DNA of 5,424 bases, from the NCBI RefSeq assembly GCF_903642095.1, contig NZ_CAHJWD020000109.1, positions 1-5,424 on the forward strand. The letters are read 5' to 3'. The position numbers and the translations under genes are program-made. The notes beneath the pieces were generated by a model, which saw nothing but the letters and a program-made list of their open reading frames with translations, did no database searches and was not told the origin of the DNA. The DNA is from Bathymodiolus brooksi thiotrophic gill symbiont (GTDB lineage Bacteria; Pseudomonadota; Gammaproteobacteria; PS1; Pseudothioglobaceae). Positions 1-5,424 of the stretch are shown one piece after another. The stretch's first letter is position 1; the number at the start of each line of letters is the position of its first letter.

Positions 1-60
1 ATTGACAGGTTTCGCCTTTTTAAATAAAAAATAAATTTAAGGAAAATGGGATGAAATAAT
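1..60 (+). repeat. Satellite-subfamily fragment repeated at 4470-4529
   Basis: Positions 1-60 match 4470-4529 in the same orientation with only a few differences. The match covers GGTTTCGCC plus an extension (ATAAATTTAAGGAAAATGGG) found in neither the young array nor the 607 copy. This marks a separate satellite subfamily. The copy probably continues beyond the window. Confidence 0.85.
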
Positions 61-410
61 AAAGAAATTAATATAAATATGTAAACAGAAAGTTTCATAA
101 ATTAAAATGATTTTTAATACAATTTATTTAAGAAATACCCATCACAATATCGTTATTTAGGTAAATACTTATTAGACTGATTTTTTAATTGATAACTGAC
201 CCAAGTTAGCCTAAATAAATGAAATGTGAAATGTGTTAATTATATAAATCCTTGCCTCCTAGAAATTTCTTATCTAATTCTTATGTAACATTGAATGATA
301 TCTCAAAATAGATGGCTTCTTATATATTGGTTACATCATGTATATTGCAACTGACAGCTAATGCATAACAAACAATTTTAATCAATATCATATTTGTTTT
401 TAAATCTTTA
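61..410. other. AT-rich DNA without recognisable features
   Basis: I see no coding region, RNA gene or clear repeat here. Short ORFs are chance readings of AT-rich sequence. Confidence 0.6.
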
Positions 411-475
411 TAAGCGTGAAATCAATTCAAGCTTTTATTTACTTTCCAATTTCGAAATACAAATCAATATGTTTT
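411..475 (+). repeat. 65-bp direct repeat, copy 1
   Basis: It matches 1073-1137 at an offset of 662 bp with 4 differences in 65. The shared part includes AAATCAATTCAAGCTTTTAT. This copy lies outside the inverted repeats, whereas its partner lies inside. Confidence 0.85.
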
Positions 476-488
476 GATATTTAAAAAT

Positions 489-679
489 AAGTATTTCGTT
501 TAAAATATAAAATTCCCTCATTACCATCAAATCGGAGTTTGGGAATAATTTGTAAATAATTTTCAAACGATAACAGATATATATCGTGGTAATTCTTTTT
601 AGGATAGGTTTCGCCTTTTTAAATAAAAAAACAAAAGAATATTGTAACATATATTGTAGTAATTGTCTTCTAGATAAGA
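489..679 (+). repeat. Diverged satellite copies flanking the element on the left
   Basis: Positions 490-640 align with the reverse complement of the satellite. Landmarks are CCATCAAATCGG near 525, GTAAATAATTTTCAAAC near 552, GGTAATTCTTTTTAGGATA and GGTTTCGCC at 607. About 20 bases around the monomer junction are missing. A further fragment at 641-679 (GTAACATATATTGTAGTAATT) starts another unit and stops just before the inferred element edge. No gene is present. Confidence 0.75.
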
Positions 680-739
680 ATTGCAGTTTTAAATTGAAAA
701 GACCTTTATAATTGGTGTACTATTTCGTTCATAATATGG

Positions 740-797
740 TTGTAATGCGATTTCCTTCAAGCGCACTTATTCACAACAAAAATAACATTAATACATC
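740..797 (+). repeat. Left inverted repeat of the SET-recombinase element
   Basis: The stretch 740-790 matches the reverse complement of 3610-3660 with about 3 mismatches in 51 bp. Similarity continues inward with one gap to ACATC at 793-797. Weaker similarity runs outward (AAAAGACCTT against AAAAGATCTT) to about 683, immediately after a satellite fragment, which probably marks the element edge. No target-site duplication is obvious. Confidence 0.75.
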
Positions 798-856
798 ATA
801 ATGAGTTAGCTGCGGAGTTGCCAGTGTCTTCAGCTACCTTTTAGCATGCCATAGGC

Positions 857-1083
857 ATCCCAGGGTACAGGATCGAGGACCTTAGTAGCTAGCGTACCCC
901 ACCCTGAAAAGAAGATAGGAGAAACAGGCAAAATACCATTAATAATGAATTAGAAGCATACATATTATATTTTGGCTGGTGAACATTGTGTGGTGAAGAT
1001 ATGATATCTATGGTACAGAACCTTGGCAGCAGGCGTATCTCACCCTGAAAAGAAAAGAAGGCAAAATAGCATTAAGAGTGAAA
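857..1083 (+). repeat. Diverged tandem duplication in the element's non-coding end
   Basis: Copy a (857-948) and copy b (1006-1083) share GGTACAG, then ACCTT, then CACCCTGAAAAGAA, then GGCAAAATA and CATTAA, in the same order. Copy b lacks about 15-20 bases. The whole stretch 792-1384, downstream of the SET stop, shows no gene. It contains only these duplications and a twofold CCTTCGGTAT at about 1215 and 1350. Confidence 0.65.
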
Positions 1084-1137
1084 TCAATTCAAGCTTTTAT
1101 TTACTTTCTAATTTTGAAATAAAAATCAATATGTTTT
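1073..1137 (+). repeat. 65-bp direct repeat, copy 2
   Basis: It is the partner of 411-475. It lies inside the element, about 250-310 bp beyond the SET stop codon. On the minus strand it contains an AATAAA at 1101-1096, but the same hexamer is present in the outside copy, so it need not serve the gene. Confidence 0.85.
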
Positions 1138-1384
1138 AATAAATGTTTTTAAAAAAACTGCTAGACTTGACTTCTCGTAATATTGACGTAGGTCAAGTAG
1201 CACAACACTTGTTCCTTCGGTATTGGTTTTTCGAGTTTTCCTCGATAACGGAGGGACATAGAAATAAAAATATTTATCAGGCATAGACCATTGTGCACAT
1301 ATATAGTAGCTGCACCCAACTTGGCACCAGATACACTGAAATGTGTTGCCTTCGGTATGGCATGGCTGAATTTAGTAGTGAAAA

Positions 1385-2276
1385 CTAAGTCATCAGAAAA
1401 GATAGTCTACTACCCTCGTCGTCACTTCGGACACCGTAATCGAAGAAAAATTCTTCGTTCGGATTGACGTCCGTCGTGGCGACGAGTAACAAATGGACGC
1501 GTAACCAATCCTCCTACAAACCGTGCGTAGGTTCGGATGGACCCCTGAATGGTTCACCATCCGCCCAAACGTGGTCGGAATCCTCGGGTGGCAGACGCAA
1601 GGCACAGTCGCTGCGTCTATGCAAAGCCGCTGAGAGTCATATTTAAAAAATACATATAATTAGACTCTGCAGCAGACATGGATCTACACAGTGACTCCGC
1701 TTGGTCTTTCTTCAGGACAGGCCCGTGGTAGTCACACACCACTGAACCCGACCTGAAGAAACGGGTGGCCATGACGCCTCTGCCCATGTCTACTGTGGGC
1801 TTCAAAGCCAAACCTGACCAATCCTGAGAAGTGATTCTCTCAAGAATCTGCTCCTCATCGCGCAGATATAAAAATCCGCTCACATCCTGCTTTAGCCTAG
1901 CCAAGCGATGTGGCATAAACCTCCTTACCAACTTGTCCTGGACTCTGTACCTGCCCCCGTACCGTGAATTAAGCATCGCTGAATCTGGGCAAAAATCAGA
2001 CAACTCTGACTCGTCCAAGTCAAGAAGAGAAATCTTTCTCTTCTTGACTACACTCTGAATAATCTGATCTGCCACCTGCTCATGAAAGCTCTTACGCTTC
2101 GCATATCTGAGCCTTTCATGTACTGTGGTAGCCCAAACCTTCCCCAGACCAGGAAATCGTCCCTGAAGCTCAATAATACTGAGGACAACGGTCATATCGC
2201 TGATGGGGCTCAACTCGCCAAGCAAATGGGAAAACGCCTGCTCCTTGCACCTAGCTCTCGCTGTAGGGGGGATACA
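1385..2276 (-). pseudogene. SET8/KMT5A-like SET domain protein lysine methyltransferase, two frameshifts
   Basis: The longest open block (from about 2276 to 1617) starts with a helical pre-SET region. It includes the basic stretch VVKKRKIS and a segment around RRFMPHRLARLKQDV. The SET domain then begins at KPTVDMGRGVMATRFF, with the cofactor-binding GRG, and continues through VVCDYHG and NYMYFLNM. A one-base loss near 1618 changes frame to CIDAATVPCVCHP and then TFGRMVNHSGVHPNLR, the NHS-type pseudoknot motif. A second one-base loss near 1500 leads to VHLLLVATTDVNPNEEFFF and DYGVRS, the final conserved block, before TAG at 1387-1385. The order and spacing match human SETD8/KMT5A, which monomethylates histone H4 lysine 20. 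The CHP-containing insertion before FGR differs from the human enzyme. With the two indels repaired, every SET core motif is present; without repair the protein would stop after SGFA and be inactive. Confidence 0.9.
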
Positions 2277-2677
2277 ACCTGAGGAGGGGGAGTAGGAGAG
2301 CGAGATGCAATAGGTGGCGGAGACCGGAGAGAACCATCAGTGTGGGGTAAATGACCTGGGGTTAACACGGGACGACAACTATCAGCAGGTGGAGAAGCAC
2401 ACAATGAAACATAACAACGTGTCAAAATAGAAGGTGATGAGGGAAGGGAACCAAATGTAGCACTGGTGGAAGTCCCACCTGATGGAGGGGCACCTAATGC
2501 AGCAGAAGAGGAAGGGGTACATAATGCAGCAGAAGGACCATCTGATGAAGAGGCATAGGTAGGGGTATCTGATCTAGAGGGAGGGGCATCCGAACCAAAT
2601 ACAGAGGGAGATGGAAGGGGCATATCCCTACGCCTAACACAACTCACATCAGGGAGGGATTCGGGAATATCTACCAT
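2277..2677 (-). pseudogene. Ser/Pro-rich linker, possible start of a second ORF
   Basis: About 135 codons are dominated by Ser, Pro, Ala, Gly and Thr, with runs such as PPSRSDTPTYASSSDGPS and SPPPIASRSPTPPPQ. No domain is visible and the region is probably disordered. It begins at an ATG (2677) in a different frame from the recombinase, whose frame stops at 2651-2649, so the two frames overlap by 29 bp. The linker could therefore be the N-terminus of a separate SET protein, or the middle of a fusion disrupted by one indel. A further frame change lies between about 2276 and 2225, after which the reading AFSHLLGELSPISDM leads into the SET part. Confidence 0.5.
2465..2600. repeat. Imperfect 27-bp minisatellite in the Ser/Pro linker
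   Basis: The 14-mer TAATGCAGCAGAAG occurs at 2495-2508 and again at 2522-2535, 27 bp apart. This equals nine codons, encoding variants of the SAALxxP motif. Related GATGGAGGGGCA, GATGAAGAGGCA and CTAGAGGGAGGGGCA versions lie on both sides. The linker has evidently grown by in-frame slippage, which explains its low complexity. Confidence 0.7.
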
Positions 2678-3218
2678 CGCTATGCTCTATCATCGCGTTG
2701 ATCACTGCACTACAAGTCTTACTGGCCTTGTGTACATCGGGGGCAGTACAGTGCCTTTTGGCAACCTCGGTAGAGTGCGCTATATACCACGCTAAATCGT
2801 CCTTCTGTGGAAGGTTCTGTGACCATGTCTCATAAGACCGACGTGCATCCCTGTTGGTAAAGGCAACAGTGAAACCACACTTCTTATGAAGTCTATCCAC
2901 TGCCTCACTGACATTGGTGAATGGTCTCCCTTTGCTATTTACTAACAAAGATGCAGGTCGGGGAACTGGATTTACAGAATCCAGTATACGCTGCCTAATA
3001 ATAACATACTTACCTAGAAGCTGATGAATATGGGGCGATTACCCCTGGGGCCGACTCGGCCGTCTTATGATCTGCAACCCTAACAATGTAATCTATCTTG
3101 CCCGTCTCCTTGTTCCTCACTGGCTGGGCAGCTTCAAACTCTGCCTTCCTAAGGTTTTCCACCATGGAAGGTCTCTGGGCATGATGAGTACATACCTCCG
3201 CGCAGAAATACGAATTCA
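2678..3218 (-). pseudogene. Tyrosine recombinase catalytic domain, tyrosine replaced by Cys
   Basis: The catalytic landmarks appear in the right order. Box I is AEVCTHHAQRPSMVENL, whose Arg would be the first catalytic arginine. The beta-hairpin lysine is in VADHKTA. The helix LLGKYVIIRQRILDSV is followed by LLVNSKGRPF. Box II is FTNRDARRSYETW, with its Arg in the second catalytic position. The His of YIAHSTEVAKRH follows. The next residue should be the nucleophilic Tyr, but codon 2750-2748 is TGT (Cys). One frame change lies in a C run near 3033, between GVIA and HIHQLLGKY. The block resembles the recombinases of animal YR transposons of Crypton type more than phage integrases, but I cannot place it in a named family. 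The family call is fairly firm; the loss of activity is inferred. Confidence 0.72.
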
Positions 3219-3526
3219 TCATGAATAAATCGCTACACACCTATCGACTATCATACGTACCAAAGGAGATGCCTTCCTCATGACAGCATTTACCTCCCAC
3301 GGAGTCGGTGGTGCTGTCCTGCCTATGTCGGTACACTTATCTCGGCGAGTGTCCTGTCTGGCCTTCATGGACACGCCCTTTATTACCATAGTGAGGCAAG
3401 ACATAGCATTATCATAATGCTCTAACTGAACCTTACCTATTGATTTAACTGTTGCATTCACTTCTGCAAAAATGGCAGAAATGTGTGGAAATCGCCAAAG
3501 TGATTTACCGTCAATTGCAACTTCCC
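3219..3526 (-). pseudogene. Tyrosine recombinase N-terminal (core-binding-like) domain fragment
   Basis: This open block of about 100 codons is rich in helical, basic stretches: LEHYDNAMSCLTMVIKG, then SMKARQDTRRDKC, then PPTPWEVNAVMRKAS and VRMIVDRCVAIYS. In tyrosine recombinases a helical DNA-binding domain comes directly before the catalytic domain, and this block holds that place. The assignment rests on position and character rather than on invariant residues. The frame is lost near 3220, inside the helix that should lead into the first catalytic arginine. One base appears to be missing there (or two extra), because the next frame continues with YFCAEVCTHHAQRPS. The start is unknown. An upstream GTG at 3572 keeps the frame open but is not a credible eukaryotic start, so an upstream exon or truncation is likely. 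Confidence 0.55.
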
Positions 3527-3601
3527 CTAAACAACAAGATAGCTCCGAAAATACCAATATCCACACTAACACAATAAGTTGCTAAGTTCGACAGTACCAA
3601 A

Positions 3602-3660
3602 GATGTTTATGATGTTATTTTTGTTGTGAATAAGTGCACTCGAAGGAAATCGCATTACAA
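3602..3660 (-). repeat. Right inverted repeat of the SET-recombinase element
   Basis: This is the partner of 740-797 in opposite orientation. It lies about 75 bp upstream of the first recognisable recombinase codons. A weaker outward extension reaches about 3712. Together the two copies enclose roughly 2.9 kb. The shared core begins TTGTAATGCGATTTCCTTC on the strand reading inward. Confidence 0.75.
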
Positions 3661-3747
3661 CTCTAACCATAACCCACAATACAACTAAGATCTTTTTGAA
3701 AAATATTGCTGACCCTGAAAAGGGCCGTTGATTTGTAGACGATGAAG

Positions 3748-4041
3748 TCAAGACTCCTGTTCCACCAGCAATTCTTTGCATCTCTCTGCCAATTTTTCAT
3801 AGGCGTGCACGCCATACTCTGCACGATATTTATGTACTATAGATCTTACCTCTGGATCTATGCTGCACTTGTCAAAGAATAGGATGCGGTTATGGTACAG
3901 CAGCCTCCTATATTTCCTTGCCATCCGCAGTAAAATTTCGTCCTCGTTACTCTCACCATGGAAAACTTCCAGTTGGTCTGGTGGAACATGTATTGACCTC
4001 ATCGTCCACGAACACCTTTCTTTCAACTTTGTGCGATCCAT
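3748..4041 (-). CDS. Unrecognised 97-aa protein or first exon
   Basis: I do not recognise this protein. It starts at ATG 4041 in a good initiation context (G at -3, G at +4) and ends at TGA 3750-3748. It is charged and mostly helical: residues 33-58 contain DEILLRMARKYRRLLYHN and residues 62-93 contain HAYEKLAERCKELLVEQ. No signal peptide or membrane segment is seen. The codons read as genuine protein to the end, unlike chance ORFs nearby. A strong splice donor sequence, CAGAG|GTAAGATC, follows codon 64 (after position 3850), so shorter spliced forms are possible. Joining that donor to the candidate acceptor at 3527 does not keep the recombinase frame unless one base is repaired. It may be a host gene, a first exon, or a second element gene lying outside the inverted repeats. 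Confidence 0.45.
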   Translation of the reverse strand: MDRTKLKERCSWTMRSIHVPPDQLEVFHGESNEDEILLRMARKYRRLLYHNRILFFDKCSIDPEVRSIVHKYRAEYGVHAYEKLAERCKELLVEQES

Positions 4042-4044
4042 CAC

Positions 4045-4106
4045 AACTGATGGAGCTTGAAGTTACATCCATATATAGTGATACACGTGATAAATCAGTA
4101 ACCAAT
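4045..4106 (-). promoter_or_regulatory. Putative RNA polymerase II core promoter for the 97-aa ORF
   Basis: On the minus strand an ATTGG (inverted CCAAT) lies at 4106-4102, a CACGTG E-box at 4089-4084, TATATAT at 4077-4071, and a TCAGTT initiator at 4050-4045. The first T of the TATA element is 29 bases from the initiator A at 4048, which is the standard spacing. The ATG at 4041 would leave a leader of only about 7 bases, which is unusually short. TATA-like strings are frequent in this AT-rich DNA, so the support comes from the combined spacing. Confidence 0.4.
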
Positions 4107-4303
4107 CAAATTCTCGGAAATGAACCTTTCCCTTAGCTGTATTTTTTCACATTAGGTTCATTTTAAAGTGAGCGGGAATTTTATGAATTAAATTAAAAAC
4201 AATAATTAAGTAAAATTATAAATCTAAAAATGTGTGAATTTATCTTTCAAAATAAAATCCCATATACCGATATATATGCTTAAAATTTATATATGGTAAA
4301 AAG
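4107..4303. other. AT-rich spacer without recognisable features
   Basis: The sequence between the promoter-like region and the satellite is A+T-rich with no coding signal. A short CCATAT/ATATGG inverted pair near 4260-4296 is compatible with chance. Confidence 0.5.
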
Positions 4304-4529
4304 TGTCGTATTTGTAAATTATATTCAAACCGTCATATATACTCATTTGTTTTGATTAGTTTCGCCTTCTAAATCAAAAAATTTAAAATCGATCGTGTGT
4401 ACCTATGAAATCGGCATTTGGACTCTATATATAAATAATGGTAACAGATATTGTGGTAATTCTTTTTAGATTGATAGGTTTCGCCTTTTTAAATAAAAAA
4501 TAAATTTAAGGAAAATGGGATGAACTAAT
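4304..4529 (+). repeat. Diverged satellite copies in opposite orientation
   Basis: The stretch resembles the reverse complement of the 190-bp monomer. It has GTAAATTATATTCAAAC near 4312, a degraded TAGTTTCGCC at 4357, AATCGGCATTTGG near 4410, TGGTAATTCTTTTTAGA near 4454 and GGTTTCGCC at 4477. Two partial units are present with indels. These copies are clearly older than the array beyond 4531. Confidence 0.75.
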
Positions 4530-4540
4530 ACGGGACTTGA

Positions 4541-4920
4541 AATAGTTATAAATTTTTCCCAAATGCCGATTTGATGGATATGCGAAAATTTTATATTTTG
4601 AACGGAATACTCAACCGATTCTTAATTTGTTTTTTTATCTAAAAAGGCGAAACCTATCCTTAGACAATCGAAAAAGAATTACTACGATATATGTTACTGT
4701 TTGAAAATTATTTACATATACGCGACTTGAAATAGTTATAAATTTTTCCCAAATGCCGATTTGATGGATATGCGAAAATTTTATATTTTGAACGGAATAC
4801 TCGACCGATTCTTAATTTGTTTTTTTATCTAAAAAGGCGAAACCTATCCTTAGACAATCGAAAAAGAATTACTACGATATATGTTACTGTTTGAAAATTA
4901 TTTACATATACGGGACTTGA
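4541..4920 (-). repeat. 190-bp tandem satellite, copies 1 and 2
   Basis: Two head-to-tail monomers, 4541-4730 and 4731-4920, are nearly identical. They differ by TCAACC against TCGACC at 4611 and 4801, and by CGCGACTTGA against CGGGACTTGA at their ends. Each holds the motif AAAAAGGCGAAACCTATCC, at 4641 and 4831. The strand is given as minus because older copies elsewhere in the window carry the complementary motif GGTTTCGCC. No gene is present. Confidence 0.95.
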
Positions 4921-5084
4921 ACTCTCTGGGTCAGATCATAACCGAATATTAATATATGAAATTTGAAAAAAAAAAAAGATGAGTCTCTCTCTGGGACAGA
5001 GGTGCCCAGGGAACCGAATATCATCAGGATGGTTTTTTATGGCACTTGTATGGTTTTTATGATGTTACAAGCTGTTATTTATGT
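4921..5084. repeat. 164-bp non-satellite insertion with internal duplications
   Basis: This sequence falls exactly between two full monomers and is unrelated to them. It contains CTCTCTGGG twice (about 4922 and 4986), each followed by AACCGAATAT. It also has an A12 run, a CTGGG/CCCAG hairpin near 4992-5010, and two copies of ATGGTTTTT(T)ATG near 5030 and 5050. It may be an insertion or a fragment of another repeat. No clear target duplication is visible. Confidence 0.65.
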
Positions 5085-5424
5085 AATAGTATACAAATTT
5101 TCCCAAATGCCGATTTGATGGATATGCGAAAATTTTATATTTTGAACGGAATACTCAACCGATTCTTAATTTGTTTTTTTATCTAAAAAGGCGAAACCTA
5201 TCCTTAGACAATCGAAAAAGAATTACTACGATATATGTTACTGTTTGAAAATTATTTACATATACGCGACTTGAAATAGTTATAAATTTTTCCCAAATGC
5301 CGATTTGATGGATATGCGAAAATTTTATATTTTGAACGGAATACTCGACCGATTCTTAATTTGTTTTTTTATCTAAAAAGGCGAAACCTATCCTTAGACA
5401 ATCGAAAAAGAATTACTACGATAC
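5085..5424 (-). repeat. 190-bp tandem satellite, copies 3 and 4 (copy 4 cut by window end)
   Basis: Copy 3 (5085-5274) is a full 190 bp, but its first 20 bases have about five differences next to the insertion. Copy 4 (5275-5424) is cut off by the window. Copy 3 carries the TCAACC and CGCGACTTGA variants of copy 1, and copy 4 the TCGACC variant of copy 2, so the pair repeats the A-B order. Confidence 0.93.

Larger units (their letters stand above)
1385..3526 (-). pseudogene. Broken tyrosine recombinase-SET domain gene of a mobile element
   Basis: Reading the minus strand from 3526 to the stop at 1387-1385 gives about 710 codons. The order is recombinase N-terminal domain, recombinase catalytic domain, Ser/Pro linker and SET domain. 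The frame changes near 3220, 3033, 2677, 2250, 1618 and 1500, so no single ORF spans it. On both sides of each change the protein still reads as the same conserved family, so the six blocks belong to one ancestral gene or two overlapping genes. There is no in-frame ATG at the 5' end. The open frame runs back only to a stop near 3584, and a pyrimidine-rich stretch ending in TTTAG at 3531-3527 could be a splice acceptor. The inferred role is DNA strand exchange by the recombinase, with the SET domain methylating a histone or other protein lysine. Inverted repeats enclose the gene. It could be a true pseudogene, or a living gene hit by long-read indel errors. Confidence 0.75.

Noticed and set aside
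435..650. Minus-strand 71-aa ORF
   Set aside because: It is a lysine/isoleucine-rich chance reading across diverged satellite DNA.
825..882. tRNA-like A and B boxes suggesting a SINE
   Set aside because: GGATCGAGGACC has one extra base against the B-box consensus, and no good A box is found at the right distance.
1096..1101. AATAAA on the minus strand as polyadenylation signal of the SET gene
   Set aside because: It is nearly 300 bases past the stop and lies within a 65-bp repeat also found outside the element. AT-rich sequence makes the hexamer common.
1464..1646. Plus-strand 60-aa ORF
   Set aside because: It is antisense to the conserved SET motifs NHS and DYG on the minus strand and has no recognisable content.
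1831..2282. Plus-strand ORFs of 75 and 66 aa
   Set aside because: They are antisense readings of the SET-protein coding block.
2995..3013. A 19-nt intron-like string (GTAAGTATG to TATTAG) after CTAG
   Set aside because: Removing it restores the frame, but reading through it in the next frame gives LLGKYVIIRQRILDSV, which fits the recombinase better. A one-base indel near 3033 explains the break without an impossibly short intron.
3566..3781. Minus-strand 71-aa ORF
   Set aside because: It runs through the right inverted repeat, whose left partner is non-coding, and has no domain character.
3860..4136. Plus-strand ORFs of 66 and 72 aa
   Set aside because: They are antisense to the 97-aa ORF and its promoter-like region, with no protein character.
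4357..4485. CENP-B box within the satellite
   Set aside because: GGTTTCGCCTTTTTAAAT does not match the CENP-B box pattern beyond a short TTCG.

Overview
This window looks like nuclear DNA of an animal, most likely an invertebrate. The flanks are very AT-rich and made of non-coding repeats. The central, less AT-rich block codes on the minus strand for a SET8/KMT5A-type SET domain and for what reads as a eukaryotic-style tyrosine recombinase. Nothing bacterial is visible: no operons and no ribosome binding sites. The lineage cannot be fixed from sequence alone. One putative core promoter (TATA plus a TCAGTT initiator) would suit an arthropod, but only weakly.

Layout, left to right. Positions 1-60 are a diverged satellite fragment. 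Positions 61-410 are AT-rich DNA with nothing recognisable. A 65-bp repeat lies at 411-475. Positions 489-679 are diverged, partly deleted copies of a satellite, in plus orientation. From about 683 to 3712 there is a probable mobile element whose ends carry inverted repeats (conserved core 740-797 against 3602-3660). Inside it, on the minus strand from 3526 to 1385, is a broken gene. In reading order it holds a tyrosine-recombinase N-terminal helical domain, a recombinase catalytic domain, a Ser/Pro-rich linker with a minisatellite, and a complete SET domain. About six frame changes interrupt it, and the residue at the expected catalytic tyrosine is cysteine. Positions 792-1384 are non-coding and contain diverged duplications.

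Just outside the right inverted repeat is a separate minus-strand ORF (4041-3748, 97 aa, unrecognised) with a good TATA/initiator/CCAAT/E-box arrangement upstream. Positions 4107-4303 are featureless AT-rich DNA. Positions 4304-4529 are diverged satellite copies in plus orientation. From 4531 the orientation flips, and a young, nearly identical 190-bp tandem satellite runs to the window end. It is arranged as an A-B, A-B dimer and interrupted once by 164 bp of unrelated DNA.

Interpretation: a recombinase-plus-histone-methyltransferase element sits within, or next to, a satellite domain and has decayed (or is assembled with indel errors). Many differences between repeat copies are CG versus TG or CA, which suggests CpG methylation and deamination in this genome.
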